Assembly (NCBI GenBank): GCA_965216905.1
Contig: OZ244213.1
Span: forward strand, 1,922,001-1,986,000
From: G965216905 sp965216905
Lineage (GTDB): Bacteria; Actinomycetota; Acidimicrobiia; Spongiisociales; ZC4RG35
DNA length: 64,000 nt
Direction: 5' to 3'
A model generated the notes under the pieces. The model searched no databases and was not told the DNA's origin. It saw nothing but the letters and a program-made list of their open reading frames with translations. Positions 17,246 to 25,763 of the stretch are shown here, piece after piece. Each line of letters begins with the position of its first letter. Positions within the stretch are counted from its first letter, which is position 1. The translations under genes were made by a program, and so were the position numbers.

Positions 17246-17583
17246 ACGTCCGAGCCCACGCCAAATACATCCGGCAATCGCCCAACAAGGTCCGCAGGGT
17301 GCTGGACCTGGTCCGCGGCATGCCGGTCGAGGAGGCCCGGCACGTGCTGTACCACGCCAACCAGCGCGCCACCGACCCGGTGGCGAAGGTGCTGAAGTCG
17401 GCCGTTGCCAACGCCGAACACAACCACTCGCTGGATGCCGACGATCTGTACATCGTCGAGGCATACGCCGACGAGGGCCCGACCCTCCGTCGCTATCGGC
17501 CTCGCGCCCGAGGTCGCGCCACTCGGATCCGCAAGCGCACCAGCCACATCACCATCGTCGTCGGAGAGCGGGAGAACAGCTGA
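17242..17583 (+). CDS. rplV: 50S ribosomal protein L22
   Basis: 113 aa. L22 has a beta-hairpin that lines the exit tunnel and is a macrolide-resistance site. The starting block AHAKYIRQSPNKVRRVLDLVRG and the C-terminal RYRPRARGRATRIRKRTSHITIVV hairpin are clear. It starts by ATGA overlap with rpsS and shares one base with the rpsC start (TGATG). Confidence 0.97.
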   Translation: MNVRAHAKYIRQSPNKVRRVLDLVRGMPVEEARHVLYHANQRATDPVAKVLKSAVANAEHNHSLDADDLYIVEAYADEGPTLRRYRPRARGRATRIRKRTSHITIVVGERENS

Positions 17584-18914
17584 TGGGACAGAAGATCCAC
17601 CCCTACTCCTTCCGACTCGGTGTCGTGACCGACTGGAAGTCGAAGTGGTACTCCGACAAGGACTACGTCGACCTCGTCAATGAAGACTGGAAGCTTCGCG
17701 AGTACCTGTTGGGCCAGCTCCGCAGGGGCGCGGTGTCGCGTATCGACATCGAACGCACTCGCGATCGGGTCGTCGTCGAAGTTCACACCGCCCGTCCCGG
17801 CGTCGTCATCGGACGAAAGGGTTCCGAGGCCGAGCGGCTTCGGTCCGAGCTGGAGAAGATGGCTTCGAAACCGGTGAAGCTCAACATCATCGAGTTGAAG
17901 GATGCCGAGACAGATGCTCGGCTGCTGGCACAGGGAATCGCCGACCAGCTCGAGAACCGTGTTGCATTCCGGCGGGCGATGAAGCGAGCGGTTGCCACCG
18001 CCATGAAGGCCGGTGCCGAAGGCGTTCGCGTCGAGGCGAAGGGCCGGTTGGGTGGTGCCGACATGGGACGCCGTGAGTGGTATCGGGAAGGTCGGGTGCC
18101 GTTGCACACGCTGCGCGCCGACATCGACTTCGGAACCGCCACCGCGTTCACGACGGTGGGGACGATCGGCATCAAGGTGTGGGTCTACAAGGGCGATGTG
18201 ATCGGGGCAGGCTCGGCAGCCACCCGGGAGAAGATCGCCGCCGAAGCCGCGCTGGCAACCGGCGGTCCCGCCTCGCGGGGCCGGTCGGCACCGGCCAAGG
18301 CGCGCGCCGAGCACGCCGCCGGCGCCGAGCGCGTTCCTCGGCTGATCGAGGCGGGCGGCGGCAAGCGAGCCGTCGATCCCGGCAAGGGCTCGGGCAAGCG
18401 CCTGATCGAGGCCGGCGGTGGCAAGCGGCGCCTGGACGCCGACCAGGCCGAGGCCGAGTACCGAGAAGAGCGCGAGGTCGTCGAGACCGCCGAAGTGGTC
18501 ATGCCACCACCCGCCGAGGGTGTCGAGGCGGCCGACGCCCCCGACGGCGTCACCGTGGAGATGGCACCCGAGGATGTGGATGCCACCACCCCCGAGGCGG
18601 TGGAGGCGGCAGTCGAGTCCTCCGAGCAGGCGTCGGCCGAGACTGCGGCCGAGCCCGACCCGGACGCGCTCGCCACCGACATGGCCGAAGAGAATGCCCG
18701 GACGGCCGCCGAGAACGCCGCAGCAGATGGTGCGGTGCCTGCCGAGGCCGCCATCGCCGACGAGCCGGCGGAACCGGTCCCGGCGGATGAGGCCCCGGCG
18801 GATGAGGCCCCGGCGGATGAGGTTCCGGCGGACGAGGTTCCGGCGGATGAGGCCGACACGACCGAGGCCCCGGCGGATGAGGCCGACACGACCGAGGCTG
18901 GGGAAGAGGAGTAG
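17583..18914 (+). CDS. rpsC: 30S ribosomal protein S3 with long acidic C-terminal tail
   Basis: 443 aa against roughly 210-275 in most bacteria. Residues 1-210 are a normal S3: MGQKIHPYSFRLGV, the KH domain with PGVVIGRKGSEAERLR, and the C-terminal domain with KGRLGGADMGRREWYREGRVPLHTLRADID in two adjoining blocks. Residues from about 215 are an extension: first a basic linker with two copies of RLIEAGGGKR-like sequence, then about 180 residues rich in Glu, Asp and Ala, ending in PADEA/PADEV units and two DTTEA units. The tail is disordered-looking and encoded by the 15-bp DNA repeats at 18780-18899. It stays in frame to a stop 6 bp before rplP, so it is not a read-through artefact. Confidence 0.96.
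   Translation: MGQKIHPYSFRLGVVTDWKSKWYSDKDYVDLVNEDWKLREYLLGQLRRGAVSRIDIERTRDRVVVEVHTARPGVVIGRKGSEAERLRSELEKMASKPVKLNIIELKDAETDARLLAQGIADQLENRVAFRRAMKRAVATAMKAGAEGVRVEAKGRLGGADMGRREWYREGRVPLHTLRADIDFGTATAFTTVGTIGIKVWVYKGDVIGAGSAATREKIAAEAALATGGPASRGRSAPAKARAEHAAGAERVPRLIEAGGGKRAVDPGKGSGKRLIEAGGGKRRLDADQAEAEYREEREVVETAEVVMPPPAEGVEAADAPDGVTVEMAPEDVDATTPEAVEAAVESSEQASAETAAEPDPDALATDMAEENARTAAENAAADGAVPAEAAIADEPAEPVPADEAPADEAPADEVPADEVPADEADTTEAPADEADTTEAGEEE
18780..18899 (+). repeat. 15-bp in-frame tandem repeats in the S3 tail
   Basis: Eight consecutive 15-bp units run from 18780 to 18899. Five are CCGGCGGATGAGGCC or near copies at the start, then GACACGACCGAGGCC alternates with that unit. They encode PADEA, PADEV and DTTEA. 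The multiple-of-three length keeps the frame, consistent with expansion by slippage or unequal exchange. Confidence 0.9.
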
Positions 18915-18920
18915 CCGGTC

Positions 18921-19334
18921 ATGTTGATGCCAAAGCGCACCAAATACCGCAAGGTTCACCGGGGCCGTCGATCCGGTGTCTCCAAAGGAGGCACATCGGT
19001 CAACTTCGGTGAGTACGGCATTCAGGCGCTCGAGGCGGGTTGGATCACCTCCCGGCAGATCGAGAGTGCCCGTATCGCCATCACCCGCACGATCAAGCGC
19101 GGTGGGAAGGTGTGGATCACGATCTTCCCCCACAAGTCGGTGACCATGAAGCCGGCGGAGACCCGGATGGGATCCGGCAAGGGCAACCCCGAGTTCTGGG
19201 TGGCCGTCGTCAAGCCCGGCCGCGTGATGTTCGAGCTCGCCGGCGTGGATGAGGATCTCGCCCGAGAGGCGATGCGGCGGGCGGGACACAAGCTGCCCGT
19301 GAAGACCAGGTTTGTCAGCCGGGAGGACGGATGA
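18921..19334 (+). CDS. rplP: 50S ribosomal protein L16
   Basis: 137 aa. L16 helps form the A-site region of the 50S subunit. MLMPKRTKYRKVHRGRR, the arginine-glycine loop at GGKVWITIFP and AETRMGSGKGNPEFWVAVVKPGR are diagnostic. ATG 18921 agrees with the usual MLxPKR start. It overlaps rpmC by 4 nt. Confidence 0.97.
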   Translation: MLMPKRTKYRKVHRGRRSGVSKGGTSVNFGEYGIQALEAGWITSRQIESARIAITRTIKRGGKVWITIFPHKSVTMKPAETRMGSGKGNPEFWVAVVKPGRVMFELAGVDEDLAREAMRRAGHKLPVKTRFVSREDG

Positions 19335-19567
19335 ACGCCACCGAGCTTCGTGACATGGACTTCGACGAGCTGGCCGAGGCGTTGGCCGAGGCCAAGGAGG
19401 AGTTGTTCAACCTCCGCTTCCAGATGGCGACCAACCAGCTGGACAACACCGCTCGTCTGAAAGACGTCAAGAAAGACATCGCTCGCATCCTCACGGTGAT
19501 GCGCGAGCAGGAGATCGAGGCCTGGCGGGCGCAGCACGCCGCGGCAGCCGGTCGGGAGGAGTCCTGA
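19331..19567 (+). CDS. rpmC: 50S ribosomal protein L29
   Basis: 78 aa, a little long for L29. Two helices are visible: ELRDMDFDELAEALAEAKEELFNLRFQ, then NTARLKDVKKDIARILTVM, followed by an extra acidic-alanine tail. It lies near the tunnel exit beside L23. It overlaps rplP by 4 nt and rpsQ by 1 nt. Confidence 0.96.
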   Translation: MNATELRDMDFDELAEALAEAKEELFNLRFQMATNQLDNTARLKDVKKDIARILTVMREQEIEAWRAQHAAAAGREES

Positions 19568-19824
19568 TGGAAGAACGCGCACGGCGGAAGACCCGAGTCG
19601 GAGTGGTCATCTCGGACGCTCGTGACAAGACGGTCACCGTGGAGGTGCCCAACTCCTCGACGCACCCGCGCTACGACAAGGTCGTCCGCAGGAGTTCCAA
19701 GTTCCACGCCCACGACGAGAACAACGACGCCAACGTCGGCGACACCGTTCGGATCATGGAGACCAAGCCGATCTCCAAGCAGAAGCGCTGGCGGGTGGTG
19801 GACATCGTGGAGCGTGCTCGATGA
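19567..19824 (+). CDS. rpsQ: 30S ribosomal protein S17
   Basis: 85 aa. S17 is a primary 16S rRNA-binding protein with an OB fold. RKTRVGVVISDARDKTVTVEV, THPRYDKVVRRSSKFHAHD and GDTVRIMETKPISKQKRWRVV match the family. The start overlaps the rpmC stop (TGATG) and the end overlaps rplN by 4 nt. Confidence 0.97.
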   Translation: MEERARRKTRVGVVISDARDKTVTVEVPNSSTHPRYDKVVRRSSKFHAHDENNDANVGDTVRIMETKPISKQKRWRVVDIVERAR

Positions 19825-20189
19825 TCCAGCAGGAGAGCCGCCTGCGGGTGGCCGACAACAGTGGTGCACGCGAAGTGTTGTGCATCCGCGTGCTCGGCGG
19901 CTCACGCCGCCGCTACGCGAGCTTGGGCGACGTCATCGTGGCCACGGTGAAGGATGCCACCCCCGGCGGCAACGTGAAGAAGGGCGAGGTCGTCAGGGCC
20001 GTCGTCGTCCGAACCAGCAAAGAACGCCGGCGATCGGATGGCACGTACATCCGCTTCGACGACAACGCCTGCGTGATCATCGACAACAACCAGCAGCCCC
20101 GCGGGACCCGCATCTTTGGGCCGGTCGCCCGCGAGCTGCGCGATCGACGGTTCATGCGCATCGTGTCGCTGGCTCCGGAGGTGTTGTGA
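19821..20189 (+). CDS. rplN: 50S ribosomal protein L14
   Basis: 122 aa, exact family length. L14 lies at the subunit interface. MIQQESRLRVADNSGAREV, CIRVLGGSRRRYASLGDVI and GTRIFGPVARELRDRRFMRIVSLAPEVL are diagnostic. It overlaps rpsQ by 4 nt and rplX by 1 nt. Confidence 0.98.
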   Translation: MIQQESRLRVADNSGAREVLCIRVLGGSRRRYASLGDVIVATVKDATPGGNVKKGEVVRAVVVRTSKERRRSDGTYIRFDDNACVIIDNNQQPRGTRIFGPVARELRDRRFMRIVSLAPEVL

Positions 20190-20494
20190 TGAAGCTCAAG
20201 AGCGGTGACAAGGTCGTCGTGATCTCCGGCAAGGATCGGGGAAAGAAGTCACGGATCGAGCGGGTGTACCCGGGCGCCAACAAGGTGCTGGTCGAGGGCG
20301 TCAACACCATGAAGCGTCATCTGAAGACCAATCCCCAGCAGCCGAACGCCGGCGGGATCGTCGACCGCGACGTCCCGATCGACGCCTCGAACGTGATGAT
20401 CCTGTGCGACAAGTGCGGAGCGACTCGGATCGGGTTCCGCTTCGACCAGCACGGCAAGCATCGCATCTGTCGCAAGTGTGGAGGAGACCTGTGA
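20189..20494 (+). CDS. rplX: 50S ribosomal protein L24
   Basis: 101 aa. L24 is an early assembly protein with a KOW motif: MKLKSGDKVVVISGKDRGK. GVNTMKRHLK and the C-terminal CDKCGATRIGFRF then HRICRKCG follow; the four cysteines can bind zinc. ATG 20189 overlaps the rplN stop. It overlaps rplE by 4 nt. Confidence 0.97.
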   Translation: MKLKSGDKVVVISGKDRGKKSRIERVYPGANKVLVEGVNTMKRHLKTNPQQPNAGGIVDRDVPIDASNVMILCDKCGATRIGFRFDQHGKHRICRKCGGDL

Positions 20495-21048
20495 CCCCGC
20501 GGCTCAAGCAGAAGTACAAGAAGGACGTTGCCTCCCAGCTCGCCGAGGAGTTGGGCCTGACCAACCCGATGCAGATTCCGACGCTCGACAAGATCGTCGT
20601 CAACATGGGCGTCGGCGATGCCGTGGGCGATCGCAAGCAGATCGAGTCGGCCATGGAGGAACTGGCGATCATCACCGGTCAGAAGCCGAAGCTGAACCGG
20701 GCTCGGAAATCGATCGCCGGCTTCAAGCTGCGTGAGGGGATGCCGATCGGCACGTCGGCGACGCTGCGAGGCGACCGCATGTGGGAGTTCTTCGATCGGC
20801 TCCTGGCGGTGGCGATTCCCCGCATTCGAGACTTTCGGGGACTGAACCCTCGAGGGTTCGACGGAAACGGCAATTACACGTTCGGAGTCACCGAGCAGTT
20901 GATCTTCCCGGAGATCGATTACGACCAGGTGATCGCGACCCGAGGAATGAACATCACCATCTGCACGACGGCCAGGAACGACGACCATGCCCGCGCCCTG
21001 CTCTCGGCGTTCGGGTTCCCGTTCCGTCGCCAGGACGCACAGGTCTGA
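20491..21048 (+). CDS. rplE: 50S ribosomal protein L5
   Basis: 185 aa. L5 binds 5S rRNA and contacts the P-site tRNA. RLKQKYKKDVASQLAEELG, DKIVVNMGVGDAVGDRK, PKLNRARKSIAGFKLREGMPIG and LIFPEIDYDQV are diagnostic. The start is GTG at 20491 behind GAGGAG, since no ATG fits. The 4-nt overlap with rplX is GTGA. Confidence 0.97.
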   Translation: MTPRLKQKYKKDVASQLAEELGLTNPMQIPTLDKIVVNMGVGDAVGDRKQIESAMEELAIITGQKPKLNRARKSIAGFKLREGMPIGTSATLRGDRMWEFFDRLLAVAIPRIRDFRGLNPRGFDGNGNYTFGVTEQLIFPEIDYDQVIATRGMNITICTTARNDDHARALLSAFGFPFRRQDAQV

Positions 21049-21061
21049 GGAGGTATCGACA

Positions 21062-21247
21062 GTGGCCAGAAAGGCATTGATCGTCAAGGCGAATCGCAAG
21101 CCCAAGTTCAAGTCGCGGGCCTACAACCGCTGCCGGCGGTGCGGCCGGGCGCGGGCGTACCTCCGTGACTTCGGGATGTGCCGTCTGTGCGTTCGGGAGC
21201 TTGCCAGTCGCGGAGAGCTCCCCGGTGTGAGAAAGGCCTCGTGGTAA
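21062..21247 (+). CDS. rpsZ: 30S ribosomal protein S14, zinc type
   Basis: 61 aa, the short zinc-binding form. Two CxxC pairs are present, CRRCGR and CRLC, in YNRCRRCGRARAYLRDFGMC and the sequence after it. The start is GTG 21062 behind GAGGTAT. A C-minus paralogue, if present, would be elsewhere; in other actinobacteria the pair is controlled by zinc through Zur. Confidence 0.96.
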   Translation: MARKALIVKANRKPKFKSRAYNRCRRCGRARAYLRDFGMCRLCVRELASRGELPGVRKASW

Positions 21248-21249
21248 TC

Positions 21250-21645
21250 ATGATGACCGATCCCATCGCCGACATGCTCACCCGGATCCGCAATGCCGTG
21301 GCGGTCGGACACACCCAGGCGGTGATGCCTTCCTCGAAGCAGAAGGAGGCCATTGCCGGCATCCTCACGTCGGAGGGCTTCATCGACCGATACGAGGTCC
21401 AGCCCGCCGGCGCCGGTGCCCGATTGACCCTCCACCTGCGGTACGGTGACCGCCGGATGCCTGCCATCCAAGGGGTGAAGCGGATCTCCAAGCCCGGACA
21501 CCGTGTGTATCGAGGCTCCAAGGACATCACCCGAGTCCAAGGTGGCTTGGGCGTGGCCATCGTTTCGACATCGCAGGGACTGCTCGCCGATCGCGAGGCC
21601 CGACGCCGTCGTCTCGGCGGCGAGATCGTGTGTGAGGTTTGGTGA
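21250..21645 (+). CDS. rpsH: 30S ribosomal protein S8
   Basis: 131 aa. S8 is a primary binder of 16S rRNA and, in enterics, the spc-operon repressor. DPIADMLTRIRNAVAVGH, the central KRISKPGHRVYRG and the C-terminal GLGVAIVSTSQGLLADREAR are characteristic. Two adjacent ATGs at 21250 and 21253 are possible; either gives an intact protein. Confidence 0.97.
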   Translation: MMTDPIADMLTRIRNAVAVGHTQAVMPSSKQKEAIAGILTSEGFIDRYEVQPAGAGARLTLHLRYGDRRMPAIQGVKRISKPGHRVYRGSKDITRVQGGLGVAIVSTSQGLLADREARRRRLGGEIVCEVW

Positions 21646-21646
21646 C

Positions 21647-22183
21647 ATGAGCCGAATCGGAAAGATGCCGGTCGAGATCCCCGGAGGCGTCGAGGTCTCC
21701 ATCAAGGGCCAGACCGTCACCGTGAAGGGTCCGAAAGGATCACTGACGCGGGAGTTCCACGAACGCGTCTCCATCGAGATGGACGACGGGGTCGCCACCG
21801 TGCGCCGGTCGGATGATGCGCGGGAGTCGCGGGCGCTTCACGGCCTGTCGCGAGCGTTGCTGGCGAACATGGTCGAGGGAGTGTCGACGGGCTTCCGGCG
21901 CGAACTGGAGATCCAGGGTGTCGGTTATCGAGCGGCGCTCAAGGGCAAGGACCTCGACATGCAACTCGGATTCAGCCATCCGGTCGCCTTCTCGGCGCCG
22001 GACGGCATCACCTTCGAGGTGCCGGAGCCGACCAAGATCGTCATCAGCGGCATCGACAAGGAGCGGGTCGGGCAGGTCGCCGCCAACATCCGCGAGATCC
22101 GGCCTCCCGAGCCCTACAAGGGCAAAGGGATCCGGTATGCCGGAGAGTACGTTCGACGCAAGGCAGGAAAGGCAGGCCGGTGA
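21647..22183 (+). CDS. rplF: 50S ribosomal protein L6
   Basis: 178 aa with two homologous domains, located near the factor-binding site. MSRIGKMPVEIPGGVEVSI, VKGPKGSLTREF and the C-terminal PEPYKGKGIRYAGEYVRRKAGKAG are diagnostic. The start follows the rpsH stop by 1 bp and the stop overlaps rplR by one base. Confidence 0.98.
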   Translation: MSRIGKMPVEIPGGVEVSIKGQTVTVKGPKGSLTREFHERVSIEMDDGVATVRRSDDARESRALHGLSRALLANMVEGVSTGFRRELEIQGVGYRAALKGKDLDMQLGFSHPVAFSAPDGITFEVPEPTKIVISGIDKERVGQVAANIREIRPPEPYKGKGIRYAGEYVRRKAGKAGR

Positions 22184-22536
22184 TGAGCGGCACACGAGCA
22201 ACCGCCCGTGCCCGGCGACACGCCCGGGTCAGGAAGAAGCTTCACGGAACGTCCGATCGGCCCCGGGTCGCGGTGCATCGGTCGAATCGGTATATCTCCG
22301 CCCAGGTCATCGACGACCTGACCGGACGGACGCTGGCGTCGGCATCCTCACAGGAGCAGTCGCTCAGGGAACGGACCCTCACCGTGGAGACCGCCGCCGA
22401 GGTGGGAAAGCTCCTCGCCGACCGAGCCAAGCAGGCCGGCGTCGAGTCGGTGGTCTTCGATCGGGGCGGTTACAAGTTCCACGGCAGGATCAAGGCGCTC
22501 GCCGATGCGGCGCGCGAAGCCGGACTGGAGTTCTGA
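22183..22536 (+). CDS. rplR: 50S ribosomal protein L18
   Basis: 117 aa. L18 binds 5S rRNA together with L5. RARRHARVRKKLHGTSDRPRV, VHRSNRYISAQVIDD and the C-terminal FDRGGYKFHGRIKALADAAREAGLEF are diagnostic. ATG 22183 overlaps the rplF stop; the GTG just before it is a less likely start. Confidence 0.97.
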   Translation: MSGTRATARARRHARVRKKLHGTSDRPRVAVHRSNRYISAQVIDDLTGRTLASASSQEQSLRERTLTVETAAEVGKLLADRAKQAGVESVVFDRGGYKFHGRIKALADAAREAGLEF

Positions 22537-22537
22537 G

Positions 22538-23083
22538 ATGGCTGAAGACCAGGCACAGCAGTATGACGAGCGGGTCGTGCAGATCAACCGAGTGGCCAAG
22601 GTCGTCCAGGGTGGACGCCGGTTCTCGTTCACGGCGCTCTGCGTGGTGGGAGACGGGAACGGTCGCGTCGGGGTCGGCTACGGCAAGGCCAAAGAGGTCC
22701 CCGCCGCCATCCAGAAGGGAATGGAGATCGCCCGGCGCGGCATGTTCGTCGTTCCGATGGCCGGCCAGACCGTCATCCACGAGACCGTCGGAATCCACGA
22801 CGCCTCTCGAGTGCTGGTGAAGCCGGCCGCGCCCGGAACCGGTGTCATCGCCGGTGGGGCGGTCCGTCAGATCCTCGAGGCCGCCGGTATCAAGGATGCG
22901 CTGGCCAAGTCGCTCGGAGCGCCCACGCATCTGAACGTGGCCCGCGCCACGGTGAAGGCACTCCGGAATCAGCGGCGACCCGACGAGGTTGCACGACTCC
23001 GGGGCAAGCAAGCCGATGACTTCGTGCCGCCGGCGTTGCTGGCCGCGTACCGCTCGACGGAGTCCATCCGGGCCAACCCCTGA
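22538..23083 (+). CDS. rpsE: 30S ribosomal protein S5
   Basis: 181 aa. S5 contributes to decoding accuracy; its spectinomycin loop is part of VQGGRRFSFTALCVVGD. GRVGVGYGKAKEVPAAIQKG and APGTGVIAGGAVRQILEAAGI are diagnostic. It starts 1 bp after the rplR stop. A good GAAGGAGA sequence separates it from rpmD. Confidence 0.98.
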   Translation: MAEDQAQQYDERVVQINRVAKVVQGGRRFSFTALCVVGDGNGRVGVGYGKAKEVPAAIQKGMEIARRGMFVVPMAGQTVIHETVGIHDASRVLVKPAAPGTGVIAGGAVRQILEAAGIKDALAKSLGAPTHLNVARATVKALRNQRRPDEVARLRGKQADDFVPPALLAAYRSTESIRANP

Positions 23084-23094
23084 AGGAGACCGAC

Positions 23095-23280
23095 ATGGCA
23101 GGCAAGTTGACGGTCACGTTGAAACGGAGCGTGATCGGGGAGAAGCCAAAGACCCGGGCCACCGTGCGCGGTCTCGGGTTGCGGAAGCTCCATCAGACGG
23201 TCGAGCACGACGACACGCCCGACATGAGGGGCATGCTGCACAAGGTACGGCATCTCGTCGAGGTCACCGAGCAGAAGTGA
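23095..23280 (+). CDS. rpmD: 50S ribosomal protein L30
   Basis: 61 aa. LTVTLKRSVIGEKPKTRATVRGLGLRKLHQTVEH-type sequence (seen in two blocks) and DTPDMRGMLHKVRHLVEV match the family along its whole length. A strong GAAGGAG precedes the ATG. An 87-bp gap with a hairpin follows before rplO, the largest break inside the spc part. Confidence 0.97.
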   Translation: MAGKLTVTLKRSVIGEKPKTRATVRGLGLRKLHQTVEHDDTPDMRGMLHKVRHLVEVTEQK

Positions 23281-23300
23281 AGATCGAGGTACGAGGTCTT

Positions 23301-23318
23301 CGGGAACGGTGATTCCCG
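23301..23318 (+). repeat. Hairpin in the rpmD-rplO spacer
   Basis: CGGGAA (23301-23306) and TTCCCG (23313-23318) form a perfect 6-bp stem with a 6-nt loop. It could act as an mRNA processing or attenuation site in the only sizeable gap of the spc operon. It has no U-run. Confidence 0.35.
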
Positions 23319-23367
23319 GGACCATGTCCCCGGCATCGGCCGGAGGACCCAAGACACAGGACAGAGG

Positions 23368-23829
23368 ATGAGCGAAGAACGAGAACAGCTCAAGCTGCAT
23401 CATCTCGCACCCAACCCCGGATCCAAGAAGTCGAAGATCCGGGTCGGCCGTGGCGAGGGTGGTCGGCGTGGCAAGACCGCCGGTCGTGGGACCAAGGGCC
23501 TCAAGGCGCGCAACTCCCTCCGGCCGGGTTTCGAGGGTGGTCAGACCCCCCTGGCCCGGCGCCTTCCCAAGTTGGGCGGCTTCGTGCCGCACAACAAGGA
23601 GGTGTACGCCATCGTGAACGTGGGCGTCCTCGCCGCCAACTTCGAGGCCGGTTCGACCGTCACGCCAGACGTGCTGAGGGAGCGTGGGCTCGTTCGGCAT
23701 CGGGGGCGGGTGAAGGTCCTGGCCGAAGGCGAGATCGACGTGGCGCTGATCGTGACCGCCGACGCCGCCAGTGGCTCGGCCAAAGAGAAGATCGAAGCAG
23801 CAGGCGGAAGCCTCGAGATCGTCGAATAG
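23368..23829 (+). CDS. rplO: 50S ribosomal protein L15
   Basis: 153 aa. L15 is a late-assembly 50S protein with a glycine-rich N-terminal arm: LHHLAPNPGSKKSKIRVGRG, GGRRGKTAGRGTKGLKARN and FEGGQTPLARRLPKLGGF. The C-terminal domain with VNVGVLAANFEAGSTVTPDVL is complete. A 31-bp gap leads to secY. Confidence 0.97.
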   Translation: MSEEREQLKLHHLAPNPGSKKSKIRVGRGEGGRRGKTAGRGTKGLKARNSLRPGFEGGQTPLARRLPKLGGFVPHNKEVYAIVNVGVLAANFEAGSTVTPDVLRERGLVRHRGRVKVLAEGEIDVALIVTADAASGSAKEKIEAAGGSLEIVE

Positions 23830-23860
23830 CGCTCACGCCTGAGCGCCCGGAGGACCAACG

Positions 23861-25186
23861 ATGAATGCCCTGAGCATCTACCGGCACATGTTCGCCATCC
23901 CGGATCTTCGCAAGAAGATCCTGTTCACGCTGGCGATGTTCGCGGTGTATCGCCTCGGTGCCGCCATCCCCACGCCGGGAACCGACCTCGACGCCATTCA
24001 GCGGTTCGCGGATCTGAACGAAGGGGCGGGAATCTACGGACTTCTCAACCTCTTTTCGGGCGGTGCGCTCGAACAGTTTTCGGTGTTCGCGCTCGGGATC
24101 CTTCCCTACATCACCGCCTCCATCATCATGCAGCTGCTGACGGTGGTCATTCCCAAGCTCCAGGCTCTTCAGGAAGAGGGGCAGTCCGGACAGAAGGTGA
24201 TCACGCAGTGGACCCGCTACATGACGGTCGTCCTGGCACTCATCCAGTCGACCGGGTTCACCTGGGCGTTCGGTCGGGGGAGCAGTCTGACCAACGAAAT
24301 CGCCTTCATACCCAACTACGTGTGGTGGAACGTCGGCCTGATCGTGCTGACGATGACCGCCGGCACGGCGATGGTCATGTGGCTCGGAGAGCTCATCACG
24401 CAGCGCGGAGTCGGCAACGGAATGTCGCTGCTGATCTTCCTGTCCATCCTCAGCCAGTTCCCGCAGGTGTTCGGTCAGGTGTGGCTGCAGACGGCGGGCA
24501 ACCAGAACTGGGTCGGCTTCGTCGTGATCATGCTGGTGTTCCTGCTCATGATCGTGGCGATCATCTTCATCGACCAGGGCCAGCGCCGGATTCCCATTCA
24601 ATTCGCCAAGCGCGTTCGTGGGCGCAAGGTCATGGGCGGGAACGCCACGTACATCCCGCTGAAGGTCAACACCGCCGGCGTCATCCCGGTGATCTTTGCG
24701 ACCTCGATCCTGCTGTTCCCGGCGCTGCTCGCAACCGCGATTCCGTCGGACGGGCGCATCTGGACTGCCTTCCGGAACTGGGTGGACCGCAACCTCGGAG
24801 CCGGTGGCCAGGGCGCCCTGAGCTGGTGGTACGTGCTGCTCCTGTTCGGGCTGATCGTCTTCTTCACCTACTTCTACACGGCGATCCAGTTCGACCCTGA
24901 CCGCCAGGCGGACATGATCCAGCGGCAGGGAGGGTTCATTCCCGGGCAGCGACCCGGGCGCCAGACCGCCGAGCATCTCCGCAACATCCTCAACCGCATC
25001 ACACTGCCCGGGTCCATCTTCTTGGCGGTCATCTCGGTGCTTCCGATCCTGGCCGGGCTGCTCTGGGGGATCAACATCAGCTTCTCCGGAGTCTCGATCC
25101 TCATCGTCGTCGGTGTGGCGTTGGAAACGATGAAACAGATCGAGAGTCAGCTGACCGTTCGAAACTACGAGGGGTTCCTGCGATGA
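23861..25186 (+). CDS. secY: Protein translocase subunit SecY
   Basis: 441 aa, full length, with ten transmembrane segments. It is the channel of the Sec translocon. RLGAAIPTPGTDLDAI in the first loop, the plug region GLLNLFSGGALEQFSVFALGI, ITQRGVGNGMSLLIF and QGGFIPGQRPGRQTAEHL are diagnostic. It is placed between rplO and adk as in most bacteria. Confidence 0.97.
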   Translation: MNALSIYRHMFAIPDLRKKILFTLAMFAVYRLGAAIPTPGTDLDAIQRFADLNEGAGIYGLLNLFSGGALEQFSVFALGILPYITASIIMQLLTVVIPKLQALQEEGQSGQKVITQWTRYMTVVLALIQSTGFTWAFGRGSSLTNEIAFIPNYVWWNVGLIVLTMTAGTAMVMWLGELITQRGVGNGMSLLIFLSILSQFPQVFGQVWLQTAGNQNWVGFVVIMLVFLLMIVAIIFIDQGQRRIPIQFAKRVRGRKVMGGNATYIPLKVNTAGVIPVIFATSILLFPALLATAIPSDGRIWTAFRNWVDRNLGAGGQGALSWWYVLLLFGLIVFFTYFYTAIQFDPDRQADMIQRQGGFIPGQRPGRQTAEHLRNILNRITLPGSIFLAVISVLPILAGLLWGINISFSGVSILIVVGVALETMKQIESQLTVRNYEGFLR

Positions 25187-25220
25187 ATCACCACTCGCCA
25201 CTCACCGGTCGTCGGTCGCC

Positions 25221-25763
25221 ATGAAGCTGCTGTTCGTCGGACCACCAGGTGCCGGGAAGGGCACTCAGGCGCAGCGCGTGGCGGAAGAGATGGGCATCGC
25301 TCACATCTCCACCGGAGACATGTTTCGTGCCCTCGACGCCGACAGCGACCTGGGTCGTCGCGTCAACGAGATCATGGAGTCCGGTGGCTACGTGCCCGAT
25401 TCCATCGTGGTCGAGATGCTGTCCGAGCGTGTCGAGCAGCCCGACGCCGCCGACGGGTACATCCTCGATGGCTTCCCCCGCACCGCCGGTCAGGTGGAGG
25501 CACTCGATGGCCTGCTCGGCCGGCATGGCCTGGACGGAGTCGTGCTGTTCGAGGTCGGCGAGGATGAGCTGGTCGATCGGCTGATGGCGCGGGGGAGGGC
25601 GGACGACACCGAGGAGACCATTCGCAATCGGATGGCCGTCTACCGCGAGCAGACCGAACCGCTCATCGAGGTCTACGACGAGCGTGACATGTTGCTCCGC
25701 GTTCGCGGGGAGGGCAGCGTCGAGGAGATCACCGAGCGGGTGCTCGACGCCGTCGGCTCCTGA
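25221..25763 (+). CDS. adk: Adenylate kinase
   Basis: 180 aa. It converts AMP and ATP to two ADP. The P-loop is GPPGAGKGTQ at residues 7-16; HISTGDMFR and DGFPRTAGQVEAL form the AMP site. The LID is the short type without zinc cysteines (MARGRADDTEETIRNRM), as usual in actinobacteria. No Shine-Dalgarno is visible in the 34-bp spacer from secY. The stop shares a base with the map start. Confidence 0.97.
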   Translation: MKLLFVGPPGAGKGTQAQRVAEEMGIAHISTGDMFRALDADSDLGRRVNEIMESGGYVPDSIVVEMLSERVEQPDAADGYILDGFPRTAGQVEALDGLLGRHGLDGVVLFEVGEDELVDRLMARGRADDTEETIRNRMAVYREQTEPLIEVYDERDMLLRVRGEGSVEEITERVLDAVGS

